Below are positions 1-5,160 of a DNA stretch of 5,160 nt, piece after piece. The stretch covers positions 2,219-7,378 of the forward strand of contig DHHG01000101.1 of the NCBI GenBank assembly GCA_002403175.1, written 5' to 3'. This DNA comes from Syntrophaceae bacterium UBA4778 (GTDB lineage: Bacteria; Desulfobacterota; Syntrophia; Syntrophales; UBA4778). The notes under the pieces were generated by a model. The model saw only the letters and a program-made list of their open reading frames with translations, was not told the DNA's origin and did no database searches. Numbering within the stretch: position 1 is the first letter of the stretch; each line of letters starts with the position of its first letter. A program made the translations under genes and the position numbers.

Positions 1-1880
1 TAAGATCGAGTCATATGCCAGATATCGTATTTGCTCCACAACGGCATATCAAAGAGCCAAGGCTCGGTAAAGCTCAGATCGTATGAACTGGATCTGGAAC
101 CTAATTGGGCTGTAAGTGATAAGGTCTGGCCTCTTCCGAAAAGGTTTTGCTGAGATACCTGGGCAGAGAAGACAGCCGCATCCACCGCACTATATCCCGC
201 CCCGACACTGAACATTCCGGTCGGTTTCTCTTTTACACGAACCGTTATGTCCATGAGATCTTTTTCAGGACCTTTTTGGGTCTGGAAATCGACCTCCTCA
301 AAATAACGAAGCTTGTTAAGCCTCATATAGCTGTCTTTCAACCTGCCACGGCTGTACAGATCTCCTTCCGCAACATTGAGTTCCCGCCGAATGACCTTGT
401 CACGTGTTTTGGTGTTTCCAGTGATCGTGATTTTATTGAAATAAACTTTCTCGCCTTTGGTTATGACATAGGAAACGTCTACAATTTGCTCTTTGTCGTG
501 GGGAATTGTATCGGGGACAATATCCGCATAGGCGTATCCCTCATCATTCACACTCTGGATCAGGAAATCCATATCCTTCATAATGGCTTCCCGATTGTAA
601 TGATCTTCCTTTAGAATATTCAATCTCGCCATTAGCTGCTCTTTGGGAACGGAAGGAAGATCTCCCAATATATCCACTTTCCCGACTTTAAAACGCTTTC
701 CCTCGGCAATCGGTATTTTTACATAGATCCACTTATCGTCATTCGTTATTTCCGGTTCGCCGATTTTGGCGTTGATATAACCATTATTGAGATAAAATAC
801 GTTCAGCTTATTAACATCTTCTTTCAAGACATCTTTTTTCAGCAGACCCGAATCGGTTAGGAAATGAAAAATACCCCATTCGTTGGTCTCGATCATATTG
901 CGTAATTCTTTATCGGAAAAGGCCTGGTTCCCTTCAAATAAAATTGTTTTGATATATAACCGCTTGTTCTCGGTGATATTGTAAGTAAGAATAATATCTT
1001 TATCTTTTTGAGCCGTTTCCGTTTTGATCTCCGCGTTGAGATATCCTTTATTGATATAAAGCGTTTTTATTTTTTCGATATCCGACCGTAGTTTATCTGC
1101 ATTTATGAATTGATGAGTTTTCGTAGCGATCGTACCCTCGATTTCCTTTGTTTCAATCGCGTCATTGCCCACAATTTTTATTTCGGACATGGTCGGTTTC
1201 TCCTGAACGAGAAAGGTTATTACTTTCCCTTCCGGAGTATCTTCTACATCGGCTTTGACATCACCGAAATAACCCATCTTGAATATATCTTTGATATCGG
1301 ATGTGAGCTCGGCCTCAGAAAAATTACTTCCTTTACTACTCTTGATCACATTCAGAATGGCCTTTTCTTCAATCTTCAGGTTTCCTTTTACATGCACGGA
1401 CGCAATCCTTCTGCCTCCAGAGGCCATTAAAATGATCCTGTCTGTCAATTGTGCAGAAAGCTTTGAAAGATTATCCACGCTATCGGACTGGACAAAAACA
1501 CTCTGCGATTTCTTCGATTTGATTTGAAGGACTTTGGCATCGATACTGATAGACCGGCCAAATTGCGTAAGACTACCCATTAACACGGTATCCGCTTTTA
1601 TCTTTTCACCCACCGTTTGGGCCAGCTTTTCATCTATTCTTTTGCCGGATATAAGGGAAGTGTACGCATCTCTCGGTATGATCTGAAAGGAATTGGTCTT
1701 TACCAGATCGGATATCAGGATTGTCTGTAGTTGTTTTTGAAGATCGGCGGCACCTTTATCGCTGTATACATCAAAGGGAAGAACGGCGAGCTTGGAATGG
1801 TTCTGTGCCAAAACACCATTACAAAAAACCATCTGTATTGAAAAGATAACTGCAAAAAATAAACTCTTTTTGTATTTCAC
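1..1880 (-). CDS. bamA: Outer-membrane assembly factor BamA with N-terminal extra domain (3' end beyond window)
   Basis: BamA (Omp85 family) is the core of the machine that folds and inserts beta-barrel proteins into the outer membrane. The frame is open for 626 codons and leaves the window. The chosen start is GTG at 1880-1878, overlapping the lolD stop as GTGA. It gives a signal peptide: KYKK, a hydrophobic core, then a likely cleavage after VLA at residue 25. Residues about 29-150 form an extra domain (see separate entry). Five POTRA domains follow at about 157-229, 230-307, 308-396, 397-478 and 479-553, each with the typical I-x-G-N/D strand and a Y-x-x-x-G-Y or similar helix end. The barrel begins near 555 (GAGYS; QQNLFGRGQ; FTEPWLFDMP), all Omp85 hallmarks. 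A full family member would need roughly 300 more residues. Family assignment is secure from the POTRA series plus the first barrel strands. Translation is probably coupled to lolD, since only a distant purine-rich stretch (GGAAAG, about 11 bases away) precedes the GTG. Confidence 0.95.
   Translation of the reverse strand, partial: MKYKKSLFFAVIFSIQMVFCNGVLAQNHSKLAVLPFDVYSDKGAADLQKQLQTILISDLVKTNSFQIIPRDAYTSLISGKRIDEKLAQTVGEKIKADTVLMGSLTQFGRSISIDAKVLQIKSKKSQSVFVQSDSVDNLSKLSAQLTDRIILMASGGRRIASVHVKGNLKIEEKAILNVIKSSKGSNFSEAELTSDIKDIFKMGYFGDVKADVEDTPEGKVITFLVQEKPTMSEIKIVGNDAIETKEIEGTIATKTHQFINADKLRSDIEKIKTLYINKGYLNAEIKTETAQKDKDIILTYNITENKRLYIKTILFEGNQAFSDKELRNMIETNEWGIFHFLTDSGLLKKDVLKEDVNKLNVFYLNNGYINAKIGEPEITNDDKWIYVKIPIAEGKRFKVGKVDILGDLPSVPKEQLMARLNILKEDHYNREAIMKDMDFLIQSVNDEGYAYADIVPDTIPHDKEQIVDVSYVITKGEKVYFNKITITGNTKTRDKVIRRELNVAEGDLYSRGRLKDSYMRLNKLRYFEEVDFQTQKGPEKDLMDITVRVKEKPTGMFSVGAGYSAVDAAVFSAQVSQQNLFGRGQTLSLTAQLGSRSSSYDLSFTEPWLFDMPLWSKYDIWHMTRS
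1431..1796 (-). other. TolB-N/FlgO/CsgG-like domain fused ahead of the BamA POTRA domains
   Basis: Residues about 29-150 of the BamA protein are not POTRA sequence. They open with a strand KLAVLPFDVYS, continue with a helix (LQKQLQTILISDLV), a strand FQIIPR, a helix holding KLAQTVGEKIKAD, then TVLMGSLTQFG and a strand SISIDAKVLQI, and end in a helix (LSKLSAQLTDRI). The pattern 'AVLPF ... L..L..dL ... F.ii.r ... A..ikAD.vl.Gs ... i.i.akv' matches what I know of the TolB N-terminal domain and the related FlgO/CsgG-type periplasmic fold. The join is in frame and free of stops, so this is a fusion within one protein. The assignment rests on visual pattern only. The role is unknown; a periplasmic contact for a Bam lipoprotein, peptidoglycan or another partner is inference. 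Confidence 0.6.
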
Positions 1881-2545
1881 AACAAATGAATCTTTCCGTC
1901 CTTCAGGCCGATGCTGCGGGACATTCTTTTTGCCAAGGACTGATTATGGGTTACCACAATCAGCGTTATACCTTTTGTCCGGTTTAATTCCAGGAGAACA
2001 TCTTCAATTTTTCTGCCTGTTTCTGTATCCAGATTTCCCGTCGGCTCATCGGCGAGCAAAACCTCCGGCTCCATCATCAAGGCCCTCGCAACAGCGACCC
2101 GCTGCTGCTCACCTCCGGACAACTCCCCCGGTTTGTGCGCCATCCTATCACCAAGGCCTACATCATTCAAGATAATCTCTGCCCGCTTTCGTGCCTCTTG
2201 CTTCGGCAGACCGCAGATCAGGGCAGGCATCATCGTATTTTCCAGGCTGTTGAATTCAGGCAACAGATGATGAAACTGAAATACAAAACCGATTTTTCTG
2301 TTTCTAAACTCAGCAAGCTGCCTCTCATTCCACCGGAATACCTCTGTACCGCTGTAAAGCAGCACACCGGACGTAGGATGATCCAAAGTCCCCAATATAT
2401 GAAGAAGCGTGCTTTTTCCCGCACCGGAAGCGCCGAGAATGGCAACCGATTCTCCTGGATGGATTGTCAGGTTCAAATCCTTTAGAACCTCAATCCGACT
2501 GCCATCTTTCGTGAATATTTTATTTAAGTTTCGTATTTCAATCAT
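1877..2545 (-). CDS. lolD: Lipoprotein-releasing system ATP-binding protein LolD
   Basis: This is the cytoplasmic ATPase of the LolCDE-type ABC transporter, which powers release of outer-membrane lipoproteins from the inner membrane to LolA. The 222 residues carry the full ABC set: Walker A GASGAGKST at 38-46, Q-loop Q90 (FVFQFHHLLPEF), signature LSGGEQQR at 142-149, Walker B VLLADE at 162-167 with catalytic E167, D-loop NLD at 171-173 and switch histidine H200 (VVTHNQ). The stretch after the Q-loop (FHHLLPEFNSLEN) is characteristic of the LolD/MacB/FtsE group, and adjacency to the lolC/E permease decides for LolD. The start is ATG at 2545-2543; an in-frame TTG directly upstream (2548) would add one residue. 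A GGGA lies 8 bases before the ATG. An in-frame stop at 2581-2579 limits any longer version. The ATG shares its first base with the stop of the small ORF upstream, and the TGA stop overlaps the bamA GTG. Length is normal for the family. Confidence 0.96.
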   Translation of the reverse strand: MIEIRNLNKIFTKDGSRIEVLKDLNLTIHPGESVAILGASGAGKSTLLHILGTLDHPTSGVLLYSGTEVFRWNERQLAEFRNRKIGFVFQFHHLLPEFNSLENTMMPALICGLPKQEARKRAEIILNDVGLGDRMAHKPGELSGGEQQRVAVARALMMEPEVLLADEPTGNLDTETGRKIEDVLLELNRTKGITLIVVTHNQSLAKRMSRSIGLKDGKIHLL

Positions 2546-2691
2546 CAAGTCAGTCCCGGTGCTTTCCAGCCCCTGAGTTCATTCAAAATGCACATAATGC
2601 TTTTGAAAACAGGAGGGCTAACCTTTCCATTCATTTTTGGGATACATCTTGACCAGGATTCAATAATCTCCCATTCCGATTTATTATTCAT
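2545..2691 (-). CDS. Small coupled ORF between lolC and lolD, 48 codons, unknown function
   Basis: I do not recognise this protein. The ATG at 2691-2689 lies inside the last codons of lolC (8-base overlap). The frame runs 48 codons to a TGA at 2547-2545 whose last base is the A of the lolD ATG. It therefore fills the 138-base lolC-lolD gap completely, with stop-start overlaps at both ends, as in translationally coupled operon genes. The product starts MNNKSEWEIIESWSRC, is basic (7 K/R against 4 E, no D), and has three tryptophans (7, 13, 42) and two cysteines (16, 34). It has no signal peptide or membrane span, so it would be cytosolic or bound to LolC/LolD. Its second half (VFKSIMCILNELRGW) could form an amphipathic helix. 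Against it: GAGG sits only one base before the ATG, which is too close for a good ribosome site, and a 48-codon open frame can occur by chance. If it is not coding, this is simply the lolC-lolD spacer. Confidence 0.42.
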   Translation of the reverse strand: MNNKSEWEIIESWSRCIPKMNGKVSPPVFKSIMCILNELRGWKAPGLT

Positions 2692-3961
2692 ACCTCAAAG
2701 CTTCAGCCGGATCGATTCTGGAAGCTTTTTTAGAGGGGTAAATGGTAGCCAGAAAACTGATCAGAAGAGTAGCCGTGATGATTAGGGCCACATCGGCATA
2801 ATTGACCTGAGATGGCAGGCTACTCAGGTAATAAACATCACTGGGCAGGAATTTGAAACCAAATGTCTTTTCCAAAAACATGGATATCTGCTCCAGGTTC
2901 AATGCTATCGTCAGACCAGCCGCACTGCCGAGAATCGTCCCAATCACACCGATAATCAATCCTTGGAGCATAAAAATTTTCATAATGTTGCGGGACGTTG
3001 CCCCCATTGTTTTCAATATGGCTATATCTTTGTTTTTTTCCATAACAATCATAATGAGAGAACTGATGATATTGAAGGCTGCAACAAGGACAATAAGCGT
3101 AAGGATAAGAAACATGACCCTTTTTTCCAGCTTGAGCGCAGAGAAGAGATTCTTGTTCATCTGCATCCAATCTCTTGCCCAGAAGGGAAATCCCAATTTC
3201 ATTTCAATTGCATCGGCGATGGAGCGGGCTTTATAAATATCTTTAACCTTAATTTCAATCCCAGTCACGGTACCTTTCATATTGAGGAAGTTTTGGGCAT
3301 CTTCCAGTGAGGTGTAAATAAGAGAGGCATCATGCTCATAAAATCCGGAGTCGAAAATCCCGACGACAACAAATTTCTTTATCCTTGGCATCATTCCCAT
3401 CGGGGTCGAAATTCCGGTGGGCAGAACGATATCGACTGTATCATAGAGGGATAAGCCGAAATTTTTTGCCAATTCCTTTCCGACGACCATACCGGGCATG
3501 CTTTCGAGGGATTTGGGCAATAGGCGTGGATCTCTATTTTTTTCAGAAAGCAAGCCCATTCCCCCTTCCACCATACGCCCAAGGTTGATGACACTGGAAG
3601 CAGAATCGACCGAAACCGCCCGGAGCAAAGGCGCTATAATGTTGTCGTTCTTTTTGAGAATGACTTGGCTCATAATAACGGGAGTCGAAGCCACAATGCC
3701 TTTTATACCGGCAATCTCGTTTTGTATATTCGAATAATTCTCGATGCCGCCGCTGTATTTCGTCAAAAGGATATGGGCGTTAATGCCCAGTATTTTATTC
3801 CGAAGTTCCGTTTCAAAACCATTCATCACACCAAGAACGATAATCAGGGCCGCAACACCTAAAGCAATGCCGGCGATAGAAATAAAGGTGATGATAGAGA
3901 CGAACACCTGCTTTCGTTTCGCCCTGAGATATCTTAAGCTGATGAAAAATTCGTATGACAT
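2684..3961 (-). CDS. lolC: Lipoprotein-releasing ABC transporter permease, LolC/LolE family
   Basis: This is the inner-membrane permease that with LolD extracts mature lipoproteins from the inner membrane and passes them to LolA. The 425 residues show the four-helix MacB/LolC layout: a short N-terminal cytoplasmic segment (MSYEFFISLRYLRAKRK), TM1 at about 20-46, a large periplasmic domain at about 47-278 (MacB-like core; this region holds the LolA-binding Hook in LolC), TM2 at about 281-306, TM3 at about 327-357 and TM4 at about 388-410. The loop EKNKDIAILKTMGATSRNIMKIF between TM2 and TM3 is the family's coupling segment to the ATPase, and the C-terminal YPSKKASRIDPAEALRYE is typical. ATG 3961 was chosen because GGGAG sits 4 bases upstream and the protein then starts with the family's usual sequence. 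A TTG at 4012 would add 17 residues without a good ribosome site. The stop is a tandem TAATAA. LolC and LolE cannot be told apart by eye; a single permease here suggests it may form a homodimer (inference). Confidence 0.93.
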   Translation of the reverse strand: MSYEFFISLRYLRAKRKQVFVSIITFISIAGIALGVAALIIVLGVMNGFETELRNKILGINAHILLTKYSGGIENYSNIQNEIAGIKGIVASTPVIMSQVILKKNDNIIAPLLRAVSVDSASSVINLGRMVEGGMGLLSEKNRDPRLLPKSLESMPGMVVGKELAKNFGLSLYDTVDIVLPTGISTPMGMMPRIKKFVVVGIFDSGFYEHDASLIYTSLEDAQNFLNMKGTVTGIEIKVKDIYKARSIADAIEMKLGFPFWARDWMQMNKNLFSALKLEKRVMFLILTLIVLVAAFNIISSLIMIVMEKNKDIAILKTMGATSRNIMKIFMLQGLIIGVIGTILGSAAGLTIALNLEQISMFLEKTFGFKFLPSDVYYLSSLPSQVNYADVALIITATLLISFLATIYPSKKASRIDPAEALRYE

Positions 3962-3965
3962 TTTT

Positions 3966-3970
3966 CTCCC
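3966..3970 (-). promoter_or_regulatory. Shine-Dalgarno site of lolC (GGGAG)
   Basis: GGGAG lies 4 bases before the ATG at 3961 and fixes that start over the upstream TTG at 4012. The stop codon TAG of the possible 20-codon leader ORF (3972-3970) touches this site, so ribosomes finishing the leader would land on the lolC initiation region. Confidence 0.75.
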
Positions 3971-4032
3971 TAGGCTGATACCCTTTTGCCTGAATAATCG
4001 TTCGCCTGGCAAGAAGAGTCCTGGATACTCAT
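3970..4032 (-). CDS. Possible 20-residue leader peptide ahead of lolC
   Basis: ATG 4032-4030 is preceded by AAGG with a 5-base spacer, a usable ribosome binding site. The frame runs 20 codons (MSIQDSSCQANDYS...) to a TAG at 3972-3970, which overlaps the first base of the lolC GGGAG. The peptide is polar, with no signal sequence and no run of a single amino acid that would suggest classical attenuation. The well-placed ribosome site and the abutting stop support a coupled leader. Its shortness means chance is a real alternative. A hairpin-forming dyad lies just upstream (4065-4080). Confidence 0.3.
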   Translation of the reverse strand: MSIQDSSCQANDYSGKRVSA

Positions 4033-4064
4033 ATTTACCTTTTTAATTCGGATCCGGCCTTCCC

Positions 4065-4080
4065 TTCGGTATAGACCGAA
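4065..4080. repeat. Perfect 6-bp inverted repeat in the lysS-lolC gap
   Basis: TTCGGT and ACCGAA flank a 4-base loop, a perfect dyad about 100-120 bases upstream of the lolC start and about 30 bases upstream of the possible leader ORF. Neither side is followed by a T run, so it does not look like an intrinsic terminator. It could be an operator half-site pair or a leader RNA hairpin. The stem is short and could be chance. Confidence 0.35.
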
Positions 4081-4222
4081 CAAATGAAATTCGAACTTAC
4101 TGCTGAAACAATCCCTTAAAATAAGCTCAGAGGAAGAGACGGGGTACTAAGATTTGCTGTTCCGGATCGGGTTGAATTAGTTGCGCATACAAGCTTTTCT
4201 TCGCAGTTGCAATTAAACGAGA

Positions 4223-4245
4223 AACATTGAAGCCTCTTGAATGTT
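4223..4245 (-). terminator. Weak hairpin just after lysS, possible partial terminator
   Basis: On the minus strand AACATT and AATGTT pair (6 bp), followed by one mismatch and an inner AAG/CTT (3 bp) around a 3-base loop. The stem starts 10 bases after the lysS stop and is followed by the T-rich TCTCGTTTAATT. The stem is A/T-rich and interrupted and the T tract is broken, so termination would be inefficient at best; read-through into lolC remains possible. Confidence 0.25.
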
Positions 4246-4255
4246 GTCACACCCG

Positions 4256-5160
4256 TTAATCTTCATCGCCCTCTTCCTCATGAACACCTTTTGATCTGAG
4301 GAGAGGAAAGAGAATGACATCGCGGATCGATGCAGAATCGGTCATCAACATGATCAATCTGTCGATTCCGATTCCTTCTCCCGCTGTTGGAGGCATCCCG
4401 TATTCCAAAGCCCTGATATAATCCTCATCCATTTCATGAGCTTCTTCATCACCTGCAATTCGTTGCTCAAGTTGGGCTAGAAAACGTTGTTTTTGATCGA
4501 CGGGATCATTCAGCTCGGAAAAGGCATTCGCGATTTCCCGACCGCCTATATATAACTCAAAGCGATCGACAATAGACGGGTCTTGATCATTCTTTCTCGA
4601 TAATGGAGATACTTCCAAAGGATAACCGGTCACAAAAACGGGTTGAACCAGCATCGTTTCCACTTTCTCGTCGAAAATGGCCATGAGGACTTTCCCCAAA
4701 GGCTCATCTTGTTTCACATCCAAGCCAAGTTCCTGGGCAAACGCTATAGCCTTTTCAGCACTTGTGAATACATCATTATCAATTCCGACATATTCAGCAA
4801 GAGCTTCTTTTACGGAAATCCGGCGCCAAGGGGGTGTAAAATCGATTTCCGTTCCCTGATAGGGGATTTTCAAGCTTCCGAAGAGATCCATGCAGATTTT
4901 GCAAAACATCTCCTCTGTCATGGTCATCAGATCTTCGTAAGTGGCATAGGATAAATAGAATTCCATCATGGTAAATTCAGGGTTGTGAAAGGTTGAAATC
5001 CCCTCATTCCGGAAATTTCTGTTTATCTCGTAAACACGCTCGAGCCCACCGACAACCAACCTTTTCAGGAACAGTTCGGGCGCAATCCGGAGGTACAAAT
5101 CCATATCGAGCGCATTATGATGGGTTTTGAAAGGACGAGCCATGGCGCCGCCGGCGATTG
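4256..5160 (-). CDS. lysS: Lysyl-tRNA synthetase, class II (5' end beyond window)
   Basis: LysS charges tRNA-Lys with lysine in the cytoplasm. The visible 300 residues are the C-terminal part of the catalytic domain; the N-terminal OB-fold anticodon-binding domain and motif 1 lie upstream of the window, roughly 190-200 residues judging from an E. coli-like length of about 505. The frame is open to the right edge ([10 protein letters not shown] matches the family's GGASARPF region), so the ATG at 5143 is internal and not the start. Class II motif 2 is seen as [11 protein letters not shown]...HNPEFT (visible residues 45-62), the second substrate region as [14 protein letters not shown] (205-218), and motif 3 as [12 protein letters not shown] (260-271) ending in the RDVILFP block. 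These blocks match bacterial LysS very closely. The protein ends in a short acidic tail (EEEGDED). It is separated by about 290 bases from lolC, on the same strand. Confidence 0.97.
   Translation of the reverse strand, partial: IAGGAMARPFKTHHNALDMDLYLRIAPELFLKRLVVGGLERVYEINRNFRNEGISTFHNPEFTMMEFYLSYATYEDLMTMTEEMFCKICMDLFGSLKIPYQGTEIDFTPPWRRISVKEALAEYVGIDNDVFTSAEKAIAFAQELGLDVKQDEPLGKVLMAIFDEKVETMLVQPVFVTGYPLEVSPLSRKNDQDPSIVDRFELYIGGREIANAFSELNDPVDQKQRFLAQLEQRIAGDEEAHEMDEDYIRALEYGMPPTAGEGIGIDRLIMLMTDSASIRDVILFPLLRSKGVHEEEGDED

Larger units (their letters stand above)
3962..4255 (-). other. lysS-lolC intergenic region, about 290 bases
   Basis: This is the only sizeable gap in the window. It holds the weak hairpin after lysS (4223-4245), the dyad at 4065-4080, the CGGATCCG palindrome at 4049-4056, the possible leader ORF (4032-3970) and the lolC ribosome site. 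I found no tRNA and no convincing sigma70 promoter pair, although the length and content leave room for an internal promoter serving lolC-lolD-bamA. No other ORF of note is open here on the minus strand. Confidence 0.6.

Noticed and set aside
147..614. Long plus-strand open frame of 155 codons
   Set aside because: It lies wholly opposite bamA POTRA4-5 coding sequence; the minus-strand frame has clear homology and the plus frame resembles no family.
1814..1823. Possible lipobox around C20 of the BamA signal peptide
   Set aside because: The residues before the cysteine are M-V-F; phenylalanine at -1 is not accepted in lipoboxes, and VLA at 23-25 gives a normal signal peptidase I site.
1792..2175. 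Plus-strand frame of 127 codons across the bamA-lolD junction
   Set aside because: Antisense to the bamA signal peptide and the lolD C-terminal half. Its proline/serine/arginine-rich composition is that of a reverse-strand shadow.
3962..4012. Longer lolC from TTG at 4012
   Set aside because: The extra 17 residues are polar and unlike family N-termini, while ATG 3961 has GGGAG at a proper distance.
3744..4046. Plus-strand frame of 100 codons over the lolC start and intergenic gap
   Set aside because: Mostly antisense to lolC TM1 and start region; no recognisable domain, and the minus frame explains the sequence.
4085..4110. GTTCGAAT-like tRNA T-loop motif on the minus strand
   Set aside because: The flanking bases do not form a 5-bp T stem, and no acceptor, D or anticodon arms are found around it.
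4060..4215. Sigma70-like hexamers (e.g. TTGCAA with a 17-base spacer to TATGCG; TATACC inside the dyad)
   Set aside because: Each pair has at least one poor hexamer; matches of this quality are expected by chance in A/T-rich intergenic DNA, so no promoter is called.

Overview
The window reads almost entirely on the minus strand. It carries part of a cell-envelope gene cluster in the order lysS (5' end outside the window) - lolC/E-type permease - lolD - bamA (3' end outside the window). This order, with lysyl-tRNA synthetase followed by the lipoprotein-release ABC transporter and the outer-membrane assembly protein BamA, is one I know from Deltaproteobacteria/Desulfobacterota. Moderate base composition (roughly mid-40s % GC by eye) and the protein sequences suggest a Syntrophia-like or related anaerobic deltaproteobacterium. 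The lineage is inference; the window has no taxonomic marker beyond these housekeeping proteins. A Gram-negative, diderm cell is certain from BamA and Lol.

Layout, in the direction of transcription (high to low coordinates): 5160-4256 is the C-terminal 300 codons of lysS. 4255-3962 is a gap of about 290 bases. It has a hairpin just after lysS, a perfect 6-bp dyad at 4065-4080, and a possible 20-codon leader ORF with its own ribosome binding site (4032-3970) that stops inside the lolC Shine-Dalgarno. 3961-2684 is the lolC/E permease. 2691-2545 is a 48-codon ORF that fills the lolC-lolD gap exactly, overlapping the end of lolC and sharing one base with the lolD start. 2545-1877 is lolD. 1880-1 is bamA, which overlaps the lolD stop as GTGA and runs off the left edge.

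Functionally, LolC/E and LolD form the inner-membrane ABC machine that extracts mature lipoproteins and hands them to the periplasmic carrier LolA. BamA inserts beta-barrel proteins into the outer membrane, and its partner Bam lipoproteins depend on Lol. Tight overlaps from lolC to bamA argue for one translationally coupled operon; the lysS-lolC gap may add a separate regulatory input.

The two least ordinary points are: (1) the small coupled ORF between lolC and lolD, which I do not recognise; and (2) an extra domain of about 120 residues between the BamA signal peptide and the first of five POTRA domains, resembling the TolB-N/FlgO/CsgG-type fold. No mobile element, CRISPR array, rRNA or tRNA was seen.
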